From: Trissonchulus latispiculum
Taxonomy: Eukaryota; Nematoda; Enoplea; Enoplida; Ironidae
NCBI GenBank assembly: GCA_030248195.1
Contig: JASAND010004077.1
Span: 1-64,000 of the forward strand
DNA length: 64,000 bases
Direction: 5' to 3'
The translations under genes were made by a program, and so were the position numbers. This document shows positions 1 to 13,368 of the stretch, in pieces (within the stretch, counting starts at the first letter, position 1; every line of letters starts with the position of its first letter). Below the pieces are notes generated by a model. The model saw only the letters and a program-made list of their open reading frames with translations. It did not search any database and was not told the DNA's origin.

Positions 1-3000
1 TAATTCGATCTAAGGGCCTTTTCATAAAAAGCTTAAATGGCTTAGAAACAGTTTAGCTTAAAAGACTTAAGTGGCTTAAAAATTCCTTTTCACAAATGAT
101 TGTATTAAATTCCTTAAAACGGCTTAATTTTAAGCCGTTTAAGCCGATTAAGCCGATTGAAAAGGATTTTTCGCCATTTAAGCTAAGCCGTATAAACTAA
201 GCCGTTTCAGCCTATTTATTTATGAAAGTCTTTTGACCAAAAGCAAATGAACTTCCTGTTTCATTGTAAACATATCCTACAGCATATAAGGTGCTGGTAC
301 GATTCTATTCACCAAACTTTGAAAGTCTGTAATTTATTTAGTTCTTGGAGTTCAACAATGATGTTGTATAGGAATGATTTTAAAGCTAGGATTGTGTTCA
401 TTACGCAAAATGAAGTATTTCTGACGTACTGTTTGAATTGGACATCTGATAACACAAAAGTAATTTTTGAACATGGATTTCTCTGGAGTGTGGGAAAGCT
501 AAAGAAAAGCTTATCACTTCTGGGTTCAAACGAAACGTCTTCCCAAAAAAAGTCTGCAAATTTATTCGTCTTCATGATGCACTCAAATTCAATCCAAATA
601 TATACTTTCTATTGTATGAAATTTTAAAAATGAAAATTGAAAAATTGACTCAAGTTTTCCTTAATGTATAAAATACTTGTATAAAATGGCCAGGGATTTC
701 AAGTTTGTACATTTACATTGAAAAAAGATTTACATCGAGAAAAAATCATCTGCTTATCTATCTCATGAAACCCATTTAATTTTTATATACATCCCGTCGC
801 TCACCCGAAATGTGTTGGAGTTAAAATAAAAAACTTTAGCAAAATTTAGCTTAATTTTTTAATTTTATATAGTTTAGAATGCAACTGTTTATCCAAGATC
901 AAATATCGCATTAGAAAGAAATTTAATGGCGTTGAGGCTTTTACGGTAACACCGGCTCAGTTTGGATGAGCAAACGGGATCTACTGTATTTGGATTCTTG
1001 TATATGTAAAAATTAAAAACAAAGTAGAATTTTTGATAGTTGTTTGGTAGGTTTCTGCTATAGCGTCTAATTCTTAGTAGTTTTGCGTAAATTAAAATGT
1101 GGTTGACACTAGAAAATTGTTCTTCCGCTTGTACTAGAAACTGCTGGCAATAGGTGAGTGAGCGGATGAGAAGCAGACTGTCGATTACAAGTTTCTACAG
1201 ATTGAGTAAAATTTAGGTCAGTTGGTGCAAGCCACCGTCAGTATCATTGGTATAACCTCGGGCACCACAAACAGAAACCTTACTGGTATCGCATGCAACC
1301 ATGCCCACTGGAAGAAGGTGCAACCATGCCTACTGGATACAGCATTACAGTGCAACATTAACAAAGCTGTAAGCTGGAGACTTCATGTAAACTTGTACAA
1401 GCATAAAATAACCTGAGTTAAGTAAACAAAAAATATTTTTGTTCTGCCTGGTGGCAGAAGTATTTACACGGAAAATAGATAGGAATTGCACTATAAACGG
1501 ATTCTCTATTCAAACGTTGCCTATCTTCAACGTGGGTCTAGTATAGTACTTAGATCATTTTTTTAACCGAAGGGGGCCTGCTAGTAATAATGATTTATAC
1601 GCATATATAATTAGAAAATTAATTTTAGTCACTGAGTAGTACCGAGTAAAGGTGGTACGTATTGAGTGACTAACTGCTCAACTGTTTTCTTTTCTCCCAT
1701 ACTGCCCCCCTTTAGCCATAATTTCTACGAAAAAGATGCTTTCATTGCCCCCTCCGCAAATTTTGCAGATGGAAACTGTTTTAAGGGATGCCAGTATTTA
1801 TGCAAATGAGATCAGCAGATTTTGAGATCAGTTCATAACTAGCTGGCTAGTTGTCCGGCTGCGTTTTATAAATGCTTTAAGACTTATATGGCTTACAGAA
1901 AATAGGAATCGATGTACAAGCCTTTCTAACGAGTCCGCCAATTTTAGAATACAGGATAGAATGAGAATTTTTTTTACAACGAAAAGCTGTTTGATTAAAA
2001 CTTAACTCTGGCTACACAGGTGTCCAGTGATGGGTCTGACTTTGCGACAGAAAAGTTTGGTAAAGTCCAGTAAAGTCCATAAAAATTGGAAAGATTGCTG
2101 TTGCTTCATAAGTCGCTAACAGTTATTGCTATACTGGTTTGGTTTACTGAAAGTAATTCTGATTTGTAGGAATACTAATTAAGTTCTTTGCTACCTTACT
2201 AGCTGACGAGGTATAGACCGGATCGGATGCCTGGTTGGCAGAAATTATAACTAACCTAATAATAATGATCATTAGTCAAATAACTGAACTGGCCAACTGA
2301 AGCCTAGTTACATCTTTTGACTTGAAAATCGTCAAAAAAAAGTTAAAGCACCGAAATAGTGTGAGACCAAATTGATAGAAAAAAAGCACTTAAAAACAAC
2401 CGAAGCACTAGTTTCAGTCATCAGCCTACATACATTACATTTGTCCTAAAGCTCAGATGCAGAACTATACCCCTTTTAGGGGTCTTCTTGTTTGACTTGA
2501 ATAGCTAAATAAGAGTGCTATTTATCAAGTTGAGGCTGCTTTTTTAAATATTTACCAGTAGTAAAAAGCATGCCAATAACGCCATTGAACTCTTCACACT
2601 GTGAGCTTCAATTTGCCATAAATATCATTGGCATACTCCAAATATTAAGGAAGTTATGAACGTTATAATATTACTGCTACCACGGTTTAAGCCGTTTAAG
2701 CGCGGTGATTTTACGCGGCTTAAAACTCAGGCAATTTGAACAGAATCTTAAGCCATCGGCTTAAACGGCTTAAACTAAAATTATTTATGAAAAGGAGATC
2801 AGCTTAAACGGCTTAATTTTAAGCCACTGCATTTTTAAGCCGGTGTGCTTTTTATGAAAAGGATTCGGCTTAAAGTTGAAGCCGATGGTTATTTATGAAA
2901 AGGGTCAGCTTAAGGTGGCGATTCCCTTTGGTCACATAAAGTTTGCAGCATTATTACTCATTTATTACTTGGAGTTAAGAAGCCATTTTTATATCAAAAT

Positions 3001-3339
3001 GTAGCTTGACATTTTTTCTTTTTAATGTATGCCACGAAACTAATGTTGCTTTTCTAAAATATTTTAACACATTTTAGAAGAAGTATAATATTCCAGAATT
3101 TTTGCAGACTCAAGTAAATTTTTTCGCGAGACATCGGTTACATCATTCGATACCTCCATCAAATAGCTGGGTACGATTTTTTATTTATTGTGAAATCGCT
3201 CTTCGTTATAGAGAAATAAGCTGAAATGTGTGCGTAACCTGTATTTTGCCTACTTTTTCCAAATTTGTCAAGCGATTACTTTAGCTAGAAAGCAGTAATC
3301 GGGGCAACTAAAAAATCGTCCCTGGGTATATTTGTGCAG

Positions 3340-3650
3340 AACACATTTGTTCAGTAGCAGCCCTCCAGCTTGCATGGTGAATGCTCCACAATCTTTGAAA
3401 AAACATTGGTCGGGTTTTTGCAAAAACTACATTTTTTATGATAGTAGCCTACAGGATAGCAGTTGGAAGACGATCATGCATCGGATAATTTGTCCCTGTG
3501 AGACCTTCAGATCGACGCTCTTAGTTTGATTTTACGGCTTGCGTAGTTCAAGAAATGTTGGATTATTTGATTTCTGCAAAAATGACAAGTTTTCGACGCC
3601 AAAACAAGAAAATCGGCTATATCTCACGGTAGAGAAAAGCTAGGAGCAAG
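3340..3650 (+). repeat. Dispersed repeat, copy 1
   Basis: This segment matches the reverse complement of 12170-12480. Shared blocks include GCATCGGATAATT (about 3479), the gene-less 'gcaaaaactac/t' block near 3420, and GCTATATCTCACGRTAG near 3617. The two copies are diverged with small indels. No coding capacity is seen. It is an old interspersed repeat of unknown class. Confidence 0.6.
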
Positions 3651-3782
3651 CAAGCTAGGAGCAAGCAAGCTAGGATGAGCAAGCAAAAATATGAGGCTCA
3701 ATGAGATCTTTCGAATGAATATGGTCATAGCTGTATAGCCGCTGCCAAACGTTCAGAAATTTTGAAAAACCACTGACCGGAA

Positions 3783-5275
3783 ATCTCGAATTTTTGAATC
3801 GGGATTGCGCGGAGGGTGTTAGAACGTCAAAAGAACTTATTTCGGAAAGTTTCATCAAATCTCATCTTGATATACGCCGCCAAATAACAATATGTGCCCA
3901 AGAGGAATCACCACCTTAAACGGCTTAAAGTTAAGCCGTTGACGCCACTAGAGGGTTGCCCCGACTTTGTCCGATTGGCCTACTTTTTGGCGAGGATATA
4001 GAGCATGGGTGTGGTCAAAAAATATCGGATACTGAGATCTTAGTTGCCTTCCAGCCATGCGCAGCCGTCGCGTTTATGTACCCGACCCCCCATTTTTCGT
4101 AACTACCAACATAATTAATTAAAAATTTCTACTGACTGCTAGGCCCAAGTTTCAAATCTGTCATTCGCCAATATGATTTGGCACGTGTGCCCCCATCCGC
4201 GGAAAAATACTAGATGTCTGTATCTTATCTGCATCTAAGGGAATTACTCTTCATAGTTGAAGTTTCGGCAAAAATTTAAAAATTTTTGGCTAACGAAAGG
4301 AAAATTTTAATACTGGTGCGAGCTATAAGGCTGTAATTTGGCATAAAAGGAGGCCCTGTAGGAGTACTCATTTGTGCCAAACGGCAAGAAATTCTGGCGA
4401 GTGAAAAAATTTTTATGTCAACTTTAATCTTAAAAAATTTCCCAAAACGCCTTTTTTGGGGAATGGGAGCCCAGAAATCGAAAAAACCAAATTTTTTGAA
4501 ATTAAAATTTTTTGAGATATTTGAACTCAGCGAGGTCGAAAACACCCCAGCAAAAGATTTCAGCTCGATTAGTGAAGGTTTGCGACATCTATGGCTGCAG
4601 AAAGCCTCTACACAGGATCCGACAGACTGAAAATGGCGGTTTCGGCAATTTTTGAAGATTATAGTTGACATAAAAATTTTTTCACTCGGCAGAATTTCTT
4701 GCCATTTGGCATAAATGAGTACTCCTATAGGGCCTCCTTTTATGCCATTACAGCCTTATAGCTCGCACCAGTAATAAACTTTTCCTTTCGTTAGCCAAAA
4801 ATTTTTAAATTTTTGCCGAAACTTCAACTTTGAAGAGTAATTCCCTTAGATGCAGATAAGATACAGACATCTAGTATTTTTCTACGGGTAGGGGCATATG
4901 TGCCAAATCATATTGGCGAATGACAGCTTTGAAGCTTGGGCCTAGCAGTCAGGAGAAATTTTTAATTAATTATGTTGGTAGTTACGAAAAATGGGGGGTC
5001 GGGTACATAAACGCGACGGCTGCGCATGGCTGGAAGGCAACTAAGATCTCAGTATCGTGCTATATCCCGCCAAAAAGTAGGCCAATCGGACAAAGTAGGG
5101 GCAACCCTCTAAGGCGCAGTACCAAGCCGTTTAAGGTGGGATTCCTCTTGGGCACATATTGTTATTTGGCGGCGTATATCAAGATGAGATTTGATGAAAC
5201 TTTCCGAAATAAGTTCTTTTGACGTTCTAACACCCTCCGCGCAATCCCGATTCAAAAATATCTTAGCCAAAAAGT
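3783..5275. repeat. 1.5 kb inverted repeat (foldback) inside the 5' TIR element
   Basis: The left arm (about 3783-4440) is repeated in reverse complement at about 4640-5275, around a spacer of about 200 bp. The match runs through recognisable words such as the CGGGATTGCGCGGAGGGTG segment at about 3797 and its complement at about 5240, and the AAGATACAGACATCTAG segment at about 4860. The arms differ by small indels; for example the left arm has extra sequence near 4005. Short ORFs here are antisense pairs produced by the symmetry and are not genes. A transcript would fold into very long double-stranded RNA. Confidence 0.85.
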
Positions 5276-5410
5276 AGGCCAATCGGACAAAGTCGGGGCA
5301 AGTCGATTTTAGTAGCCCCCCCCTTAAGCCGTTTAAGCCGACCACCCTTTTCATAAATAAATTCACTTTTAAGCTAAGCCGTTTAAGCGCTTTTTATGAA
5401 ATGGCCCTAA

Positions 5411-7400
5411 AAATTACACACCTAATGTCCTGCGAAGACAGATTCGCAGTGAGGAAAGAGTCACCTTCAGTAAAACAGGCATTGTTTTAGGTTTGGCCCA
5501 GGTTTTGACACCTGAACGGTGAACTGATCTCGAATCAGAAAGTTTATCTTGGGCGATAAAATCCCTTCGACCCCTCTTCACTTCAACAAACATGCAGGAG
5601 TTTTATGAAACTACTTGCAAGTAAATAAGCTCATTCTTACTATTTACGCCAGCCACAGTTATCATTGCAATGACGCCACTACCAGTCTTTCCTTGCCAGA
5701 AACTATTTCATCCGTTGAATGGAAGAGAATATCTCGGACACTACTCGGCCCTCCCCACGCTCTGTCCAGTGCAAAGATAATGGCGATGTTAAAGCCAATC
5801 CCGGTTCCGGCCAAAACTAGCTGGATACAGTGGCCAATAGCCTTGCCCAGACCGGACGGCAGAACCTCTTGATTCAAAACATTGACCCAGGCCCATTGAC
5901 TCTCCGGCCATGGCGACCCAAAAAAGTTAGAGGGTTCGTTGATTGGCTGATTGGTTAATTGGTAACATTTTGACATTATTGGATTGAATTTTTGGACCAA
6001 ATAATGGTAATTTTTCGAAGAACTTAGATTTTGAAAAACGACTTTAGATTGAAAATAAAAATTTGGAGTCTATGTGGACTTTTACTGTGCTAAAGCTGAC
6101 GCTTAAGCGGTCATGAAAATAACAACGATATATTTTTATCAAACTCTGGTTTAGTAGTAGTTTGTGAAAGTTGAAACAAGTAGGCCCCAAAAGGGGCAGT
6201 GTTCCTTTGCAGACCTGTTTTATCAATTGCAAAATTGTCCTTGTTGGAAGCTCTTTTAGAAGCTCCAGGTTTCGATTACAATGTAACGTAACTTCCCTTT
6301 ATTTCTTTTGAAATCGAACTACTGTTATCCTTTCAGACATCCTACTCACTGTTTTGCTTATCAGACCAGACTTTCCTCAGCACGGCACAATACAATCAGT
6401 TAACATCATTGGGTTCGGTTCAGCAGTACAGCTAACAAACTTATACACACGATGTTTTAAATAAAAATGAAAGAAAATTTTTTGCACAGAATTTATACTA
6501 CTTTTCATTTCGCTGCTCAATTTTTCGAATGTGTCTCACCCAGGCACAAAGTTGTCTCGCTGTGGCACAGAGTGGTCTCACGGAGGCACAAAAGACTAAA
6601 CTTGAAGTCTCGCTGAGACACAATTAGTCTCACAAATTCACAATTATTACAACACTAGGTACATAAGAAATTTTTATAATACTCATAAGCAAATACTTGC
6701 ATATTTATTATTACTTTATTACATTATTACTTTTATTGCTTTATTATTACATAGAGTATTTACTAGAGCTGTTGCTGTTACTTTTTTCAGTTTTTATTTG
6801 TGTTTCTCATTAAAAACATTATGGAAACATTTTTCGAAGTGTCATTAAGGCTTATGAGTAAGGTTTTAAGTTCTAAATTTTAGTTTTAGATGTAACTCAA
6901 CTCATGAATTTCAATATCTGCTTTAATATAAAACTGAATAGTTTTGCCACTAAATAAAAATAACAATGCTTTTTGTCAATAACTTAACAATAATAGTAAT
7001 TTTCAGAACTTAGCTATTATATCAATAATTCTCAAAGCGCTTAGGTAAGACAACGGTATTCGGTATTCTTTCTGGCTCACAATGAATGTATAAATTAGGA
7101 TCTAAATTTTAAATACATGTAGAATGCAAATTTGAATTAAAGTCGGAATTTATAATTGAAAACCATTGTCTTAATCTTTCCGAAACTTGATTGCTTAGTT
7201 TTAACGCCAAAATTTACGTTTTCCCTTCGTTTTACTCCGGAAAAAATTCTGTTTTGTGGACTCCCTACTTGGATGTTCAATTAAACTGACAGACAAGGAG
7301 TTGATGGAGCAGAAGCGATAAGACTCTTAAATACTCTTTGCTTGGGAGACATTGAATGGTCTGAGCCATAAAGTTTCAATTAGATAATTAGTTGATTCAT
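5411..7400. other. AT-rich spacer with a hydrophobic ORF fragment and a short tandem repeat
   Basis: No recognisable gene. The minus-strand ORF at 5662-6000 contains one strongly hydrophobic stretch of about 25 residues (IQLVLAGTGIGFNIAIIF core) preceded by an EVLPSGLG segment. It could be a membrane-protein exon, but no splice structure or family could be established. At 6532-6660 a 25-bp imperfect tandem unit of the form GTCTCACGGAGGCACAAA occurs three to four times. The rest is AT-rich sequence with nothing I can assign. Confidence 0.4.
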
Positions 7401-7693
7401 TGTAAATGCGTCATCAAACTGCGGAATGAAATTGTTTAGTATTCGGTTAGTGCAGATCAACAAAATGAAAATCATGACTAAATCTACACAGCTTCCTTGG
7501 CCAAGCATAGCCGTATTTGTACCAATGTTGTTAACAGTTAACAAAGTAGTTTGCTGCTGCCATGGCTCAACCACATGCAAACCAGAGAGAATCGCCAGGG
7601 TAATTTTAATTTTAATTTTAATTTTTAATTTTTAATTTTAAATTTTAACCGCTAAGTTTAACGGCATTTGCTTTACTCAATAATTCTTTTCAG

Positions 7694-7958
7694 CATATCG
7701 TTACATCCTACCGCAGAAGTTTCAGTTGTTGCCTTGTCTGGACAGCTGTAGTGGTGATACTAGTAGCTATTTTTATGTGTCAATTTAAATCACTATGTGA
7801 AGAATACTTTGACTCAGCCGTCAGCACTACTACTGATATTGTCTATTTTCGAGCCATCGACTACCCCAAACTGCTGGCTTGCCAAACAAATTCTCTCAGT
7901 GACGAAAACCTAATCAAAACTAATGTAAAGGACGACCTTCTACTGTATATTCTAACAG
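7694..7958 (+). pseudogene. DEG/ENaC exon with TM1 and start of the extracellular domain
   Basis: The acceptor TTTTCAG precedes 7694 and a CAG|GTCAG donor follows 7958. The frame is open and joins in phase to the exon ending at 7599. It encodes basic residues (SYRRSF), a Trp, a hydrophobic TM1 (AVVVILVAIFM), then FRAIDYPKLLACQTN, which matches the family's post-TM1 'FPAVTICN' pattern in position and spacing. This is the best-preserved N-terminal piece of the locus. Confidence 0.7.
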
Positions 7959-7984
7959 GTCAGATAACTAACTTCCTGGCTGCG

Positions 7985-8678
<694 letters not shown>

Positions 8679-9139
8679 CTAAATTTGACTTGCAGACATT
8701 CTGTGTAAGTTCTAGTAACAGAGGTAACTTATTTTCATTATTGTTACATTTGCATTCACCCAAATTTGCGCTGAGTTTAGGATTTCCCCTATCACCAGCT
8801 TCTTTGTGGTACAAGAACCTTACAGAGGGGAGGCAACGCAGCATTCTGGCGAAGTACGAACATTGGAAGAAGCGTTGATACCAAAATTCTAGTTTTGACG
8901 ACATTTTGAAGAACCTGGCACCTAGTGCAGACTCCTTTGTATCCAAATGCACTATTCGTGGTAAGGAGTTTTTGAAACAATGTAATGGTACTGTGTCGGT
9001 AAATAATTCTATAATCCTAATAAATCTCATACTTAACTGCTAAATTCAGAGACATATGGCTACTGCGGGGCACCATGGAATATTGCTGAGAAAACTTGCC
9101 ACTTGTGTTGCAATTTATGGCAATTTATGTGACACAAAA

Positions 9140-9480
9140 AGAAAACCCGCGGAAAGCGACCGACACTGTTGGAATTGTGTGGCACTTTTAGGTCATGGCT
9201 GTGTGGCATAGCGACGCTGGTTCAATCGCTAGATTAGTGGTTTACCACCAGCGAAACAAGCAAAAACAAGCAGAAACCACATCAATAGCATTGCTACAAA
9301 TAGCATAGAATTCTGCTAGTTGTTCAGTCTGGCAGAAGGTTGTCCGGAAAGCTGCCAACTGTCTTGGAATGTTGCTTCTTCGCAGCCAGTGCTGAAAGTT
9401 GTTTGGAAAGCGGCCGACTGTGACGGAATATTTTCGTTTATGGTTCCTGTCTTTCCAGAAAAGTTGCTAATCATTTTGGC
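9140..9480. repeat. Imperfect tandem repeats in a DEG/ENaC intron
   Basis: A unit reading approximately GTTGTCCGGAAAGCTGCC-AACTGTCTTGGAAT (about 9338) recurs as GTTGTTTGGAAAGCGGCC-GACTGTGACGGAAT (about 9400) and more weakly at about 9150. Related GTGTGGCAC words lie at 9175-9210. No gene is seen. Confidence 0.5.
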
Positions 9481-10324
9481 ACTGTAGAAAGGTCATGATT
9501 CTGGTCGTTTAACCAGAGTCAAAATCTTTTGACAAACACATTACTGACACCACAAAATGTAGAATATTAAAATTTGATTAAGACAGCATCTGAAGTTGAA
9601 CCCTTATCAAAGATAAATGTCGAAATTTGGATTGAAACTGAGTGAATTGAAACTTGCTTGTAACCATAATTCATGTTCATGTGTTTTATTCAGACAAACC
9701 AGTGCCATGTGTTAGCGGTTTTGGCTTAATGTCACAATTGGGGTTGTGCACTGCAATTATAATTCTCAATCCATCCAGCAAACATTGCCTGGACTTAGAG
9801 GAAGTTTGGATATTTACCTCAAACATGCGAATACGTCAGCCATAAAAATGTGCTTCCTAGTACAAATCTTGGATGGTCCATTATAATCGGACAGTCGCTA
9901 CCAGGAAACTGGGGTCTTATGAATTTACATCCAATCAATTTCCCCATATCAAATAGAGTGTGTATGGCCATCACCGTAAAACAAACAAAATTGGTTAATT
10001 CGGCAGAGTCCTTGTGAAGAAATGTTCACTCACAGTTACGACTTTAACGGAGTTTCGGTAAGTAAAGCTCGGTTCATGCTAAAACAGAACAACGAAAAAC
10101 GTTTAAATTTAATATTTATAATTTAAAACAAAGTGTAAAATGTGTGGAATTGCTGTATGTTTCCAAACTGATATTGCGAAGATAACTGAAAAATCTTTCA
10201 TTCTGGTCATTATATAGATTGTACCTGAAAATGTAAAAAATACTGCCAGTATTTTGATTTGGAGATAAGAGTTTAACTGAATTATGGTCTATATGTGCTT
10301 CGTGGCGTCGACTCGCGTTTCACG

Positions 10325-10427
10325 TTAGGCGATTTGCCTTTCGTGCCAGCGTGGAGCTGTTAAATAAAACTTAAAAATAAATAAAAATGCAACAACTCCC
10401 GTGGCAAGAAAAGCCAATCGCCTAACC
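10325..10427. repeat. Intronic inverted repeat, arms of about 38 bp
   Basis: The arm beginning GTTAGGCGATTTGCCTTTC (10325) is complementary to 10390-10427, which ends AAAGCCAATCGCCTAAC. The spacer of about 26 bp is AT-rich. It sits in an intron of the DEG/ENaC locus. It may be the remnant of a small MITE. Confidence 0.6.
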
Positions 10428-10555
10428 TCAGACATGAGCTTAACTGAAGTTCATGCTTTCATTAATTCATTTGTTCGGTTTGCCCGGTCTTCCTTTACTT
10501 CTTGACGCGTGACTGCAATATTGTCTCCGTTGGCACTAATCTCTGATTGTTGCAG

Positions 10556-10788
10556 TTTTCATTTCCCAATACAATGGAACGCTGTATACATGACTGTGAG
10601 GCACAACATCAGATGGCGCAATGCGGTTGTGAAGCTGTAGGCCATTCGTTCTCTACTATCAAGAGAAATGTATGTGAACCCGAAAACATGACGCTTTGCA
10701 TCCAAGATTCTTTCCATAGTCTGAATTGCAACAAATGCTTGCTGCCTTGTCGATATGTCAGTCACGACTTGGAGATGACAGTTAACAA
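10556..10788 (+). pseudogene. DEG/ENaC exon with the cysteine-rich domain
   Basis: It follows a TTGTTGCAG acceptor. The reading frame carries the family signature: FSFPN, RCIHDCEA, QCGCEA, then further cysteines and NKCLLPCRY, matching the conserved pattern C-x3-C ... CGC ... CLLPC that forms disulphides in the extracellular thumb/palm. The frame ends in AAC AAG TAA TAA; GTAATA at 10789 could be the donor. This exon alone fixes the family assignment. Confidence 0.8.
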
Positions 10789-10976
10789 GTAATAAACTGA
10801 AATTTGAAATGCACTACCTTGAATAACTATATTAAGATCTTGCAAGATGCAACAATGTGCAGCTACGAATTTTTTCAGTAACTTAAATCTTGAATTAATA
10901 AGATTTATGATATGATGATTTAATGCGATAAAATAAGAATAATTATAAGCTTTCTTCAAATATTTAATCTTTCCAG

Positions 10977-11182
10977 GCATCATCGTTCTAATTTTGGAGC
11001 TGATGACTGTTTTCTACAAAACGTTTGCCGTTAAACGATCTGAGCAAATATTTTCGCAGTCTGTAAGTGGAATGCTAGCCAAACTTGGTGGTCAAGCGAA
11101 TTTGTGGCTGGGGATGAAAGCTGCAACAGTGATTCAATTTATGTTTTATATGATTCTGGCGATTTCAGCCCGACATAATTAA
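10977..11182 (+). pseudogene. DEG/ENaC last exon with TM2
   Basis: The acceptor TCTTTCCAG precedes it and the frame is open to TAA at 11180-11182. It holds a hydrophobic run, then LAKLGGQANLWLG, which matches the family's pre-TM2 'GG.LGLFLG' motif, and a TM2-like segment. The ion-selectivity triplet G-x-S that should follow is GMK, and the acidic residue at the inner end of TM2 is Gln. The phase needed here does not equal that left by the preceding exon, so an intermediate exon is missing or lost. Confidence 0.7.
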
Positions 11183-12169
11183 TTCAATGCATAGCTAATT
11201 GTTGAAAATAGAGCACAGTGATGGTACTATGTATTGAATCTGTATTTGAATCCAAGCATGTATACAATGTGGTGGATCAATGTACCTCACAAAATTCGAA
11301 GAATTTATTTCCGGTTCCAAATCCGCTCTGTTAATGACACTATTGAGAGGTTTTCATCAGCATGCCTTCAAAGCACTGCGGTGAGGTTAGCTTTTTCAAA
11401 AGCTCTGCCACTGGTCTAGAATGCCCAATAAGGGGCAATTTTAACCACAAGAGTACCAGAATAATGTATTCGGCAGAGATAGCTGTTAGATAGTACATAA
11501 TAGAAAGTGGAAATTCCTTGCCCAAAGATTTCATGGTCACAGGCACGATATCCGCAAAGTAGATGCTAGTAAACATTTATTTTGTTATTTTGTGATTTCA
11601 AAACAACAGCAAGCATTTGAATAATTTGAGTCACTGTAGTTGACTTTGTTGAAGAAGAAGAAGAAGAAGGAGAAACTGAAGAAGAATCTTGCAGAAAGTA
11701 GAAAGAAAAAACGAATCAGCCAACTTTCACTAACTGTCCTTTTGCATTCAATTGAAAACATATTTTTTGTTCAACAAGTTCCCACCTTCCGCATCTGAGT
11801 TATGTAGCATCCATTCTATTGTAGACAGTCCTATGCCCCCTAGAGCCCCCAATCATTTATATGACAACAGTCCCGTCCCATTTTCCTAGCTCTCCAAATC
11901 AGAGCCCTCAATTCGAGCCGAGGTGCCTGCTTCCCTGACTTTTGCGTGGCAATCCTTCCTAATATACTTCCATTCAATAATTTCATCCCAGACATACCCA
12001 TTTCCTGATATTTTGCAGCGCAGAAATAACAGATTCACTTGATAAGGGGTGTGAGAAGAGAACTGGAATCCGGTAGTGGAAGAAAGGTGAACGTTGTTTT
12101 GTGTATTCGCGTTTCGAGACTTTGATATTTTTTAGAATCCCTTGTGGACACGTGAATAAGTGGTGTTTT
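11183..12169. other. Spacer; possible membrane-protein exon on minus at 11340-11576
   Basis: The minus-strand ORF 11340-11576 follows an acceptor-like TTTACTAG and encodes IYFADIVPVTMKSLGKEF followed by a long hydrophobic segment. The pattern 'acidic-I-x-P ... basic ... TM' vaguely resembles the late TM region of MFS transporters, but I could not confirm a family. A GAA-rich run lies at 11652-11690. The rest is unassigned. Confidence 0.25.
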
Positions 12170-12480
12170 ATTGATTATCACATCTAGCTTTTTCCTATCG
12201 TGAGATATAGCTAATTTTCTAATTTTGGCATCGACAACTAGTCATTTTACAGGGAATTAAATAATCTATCATTTCTTGAGCTACACAAATCGTAAAGTTA
12301 TACTAAGGGTGTCCGTTTGGAGATATATAGAAGCCAATTATCCGATGCATCGTCATCTTTCAGTTGCTACCCTGTAGTGTGCTATCTTAAAAGATATAGT
12401 TTTTGCAAACATAACCAATTTTCCATGTGATTATGCAGCATTAGTGCAAGCTAGAGGGTTGCCACTGAGCAGATGTATTT
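12170..12480 (-). repeat. Dispersed repeat, copy 2
   Basis: Reverse-complement relative of 3340-3650: it shares the GCATCGGATAATT and GCTATATCTCACGATAG words in the same order on the minus strand. Non-coding. Confidence 0.6.
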
Positions 12481-12999
12481 TGCACAAGAAACTGTTTAGT
12501 TAGGTAGGACCATACGTTAGCACGGGGTCCAATTCTGGGTGGTCTGCCCTAAGTCTGGCGAAGGGTCAACCCCTGAAACATTTCAAAATTTCCTGGAGTC
12601 TACCCCAAAATTTGCAAATGCAATTTTTTAACATGTTTGACCAAAACTTGGTAAAAAATGAAAATTTGTAGTTTGTTAAATAATATTTTCAAAAAAATCG
12701 CTAAAATTTACCAAAAAATGGGCAACCTTAGTAAAAATTGGTATGGGGTCACCCCTTTTTCCCTTCTGGACGAGAGGGTCTGCCCTTTTTTCCTTATCGC
12801 TGAGAGGGTCTACCCGTTTTTTGTCGGTCTGGGGAGGTCTGCATCCCCCCACCAATTCACCCCCCCCCCCGCGTTATCTGATGGTTGGGACCAATTGCTG
12901 CTTTCTAGCTAAAGTGGACGCTGGACAAAGTTGAGAAAAAATAGGCGAAATTCAGTTTGCGTTTGAGTTGATTTCTCCATGCAGGAGAGTGACATTACA

Positions 13000-13061
13000 A
13001 TAACTAAAGGTCCCGCACTTTGGATCTTGAGTAAAACCCTCTACCACTAAGCCACATCCCC
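13000..13061 (-). tRNA. tRNA-Ala-like 5' half (degenerate, probably a SINE head or tRNA fragment)
   Basis: On the minus strand from 13061, GGGGATGTGGCTTAGTGG followed by TAGAG matches the 5' half of eukaryotic tRNA-Ala, including the internal A box (TGGCTTAGTGG). The anticodon arm and the B box (GGTTCGA) are not recognisable downstream and no 3' acceptor strand pairs. It is therefore a tRNA-derived relic and not a working tRNA gene. Confidence 0.4.
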
Positions 13062-13368
13062 GGTCATTGTTACTAATTAAGTTTCATCTAAGTTTAACTT
13101 ACATATCTGTGTATGCAAAAATATGTGACCAAAATAAATCACCACGTTAAGGGGCGTTGACAATCAAGTGGTGTTCCATTGTGAAAGTTCACACCAGCTA
13201 AGGCACTGAAAACGTCAAATATGAAATTTTTCGATGGCCATCGGCCATCCCTAAACACACGGTAAACGTAAACTTATCTGATTGAGTATTTTGTAATCAT
13301 AGCTTTGTGTTTAGCTCTTGGTTTCAAACTCAAGCAGTGATCATTGAAGGACTAGGCGAAGGCGACAG

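Larger units (their letters stand above)
14..5407. mobile_element. Large non-autonomous TIR transposon, PIF/Harbinger-like
   Basis: The ends are inverted copies: GGGCCTTTTCATAAAAAGC starts at 14, and its near-perfect reverse complement ends at 5407. Both are flanked by TAA (11-13 and 5408-5410). A 3-bp TAA/TTA duplication with GGGCC-type termini is typical of the PIF/Harbinger (Tourist) superfamily. Palindromic subterminal boxes built from TTAAGCCGTTTAAGCC recur at about 60-220, 2680-2900, 3915-3945 and 5320-5400; such iterated boxes are often transposase-binding sites. I find no transposase-like ORF, so the copy is non-autonomous. The end-like block at 2680-2930 may be an internal duplication or a nested relative. 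The borders are well supported; the superfamily call rests on TSD and termini only. Confidence 0.7.

Noticed and set aside
4276..4671. 131-codon minus ORF with partner ORF on plus
   Set aside because: Lies across the foldback, and the mirrored ORFs arise from inverted arms.
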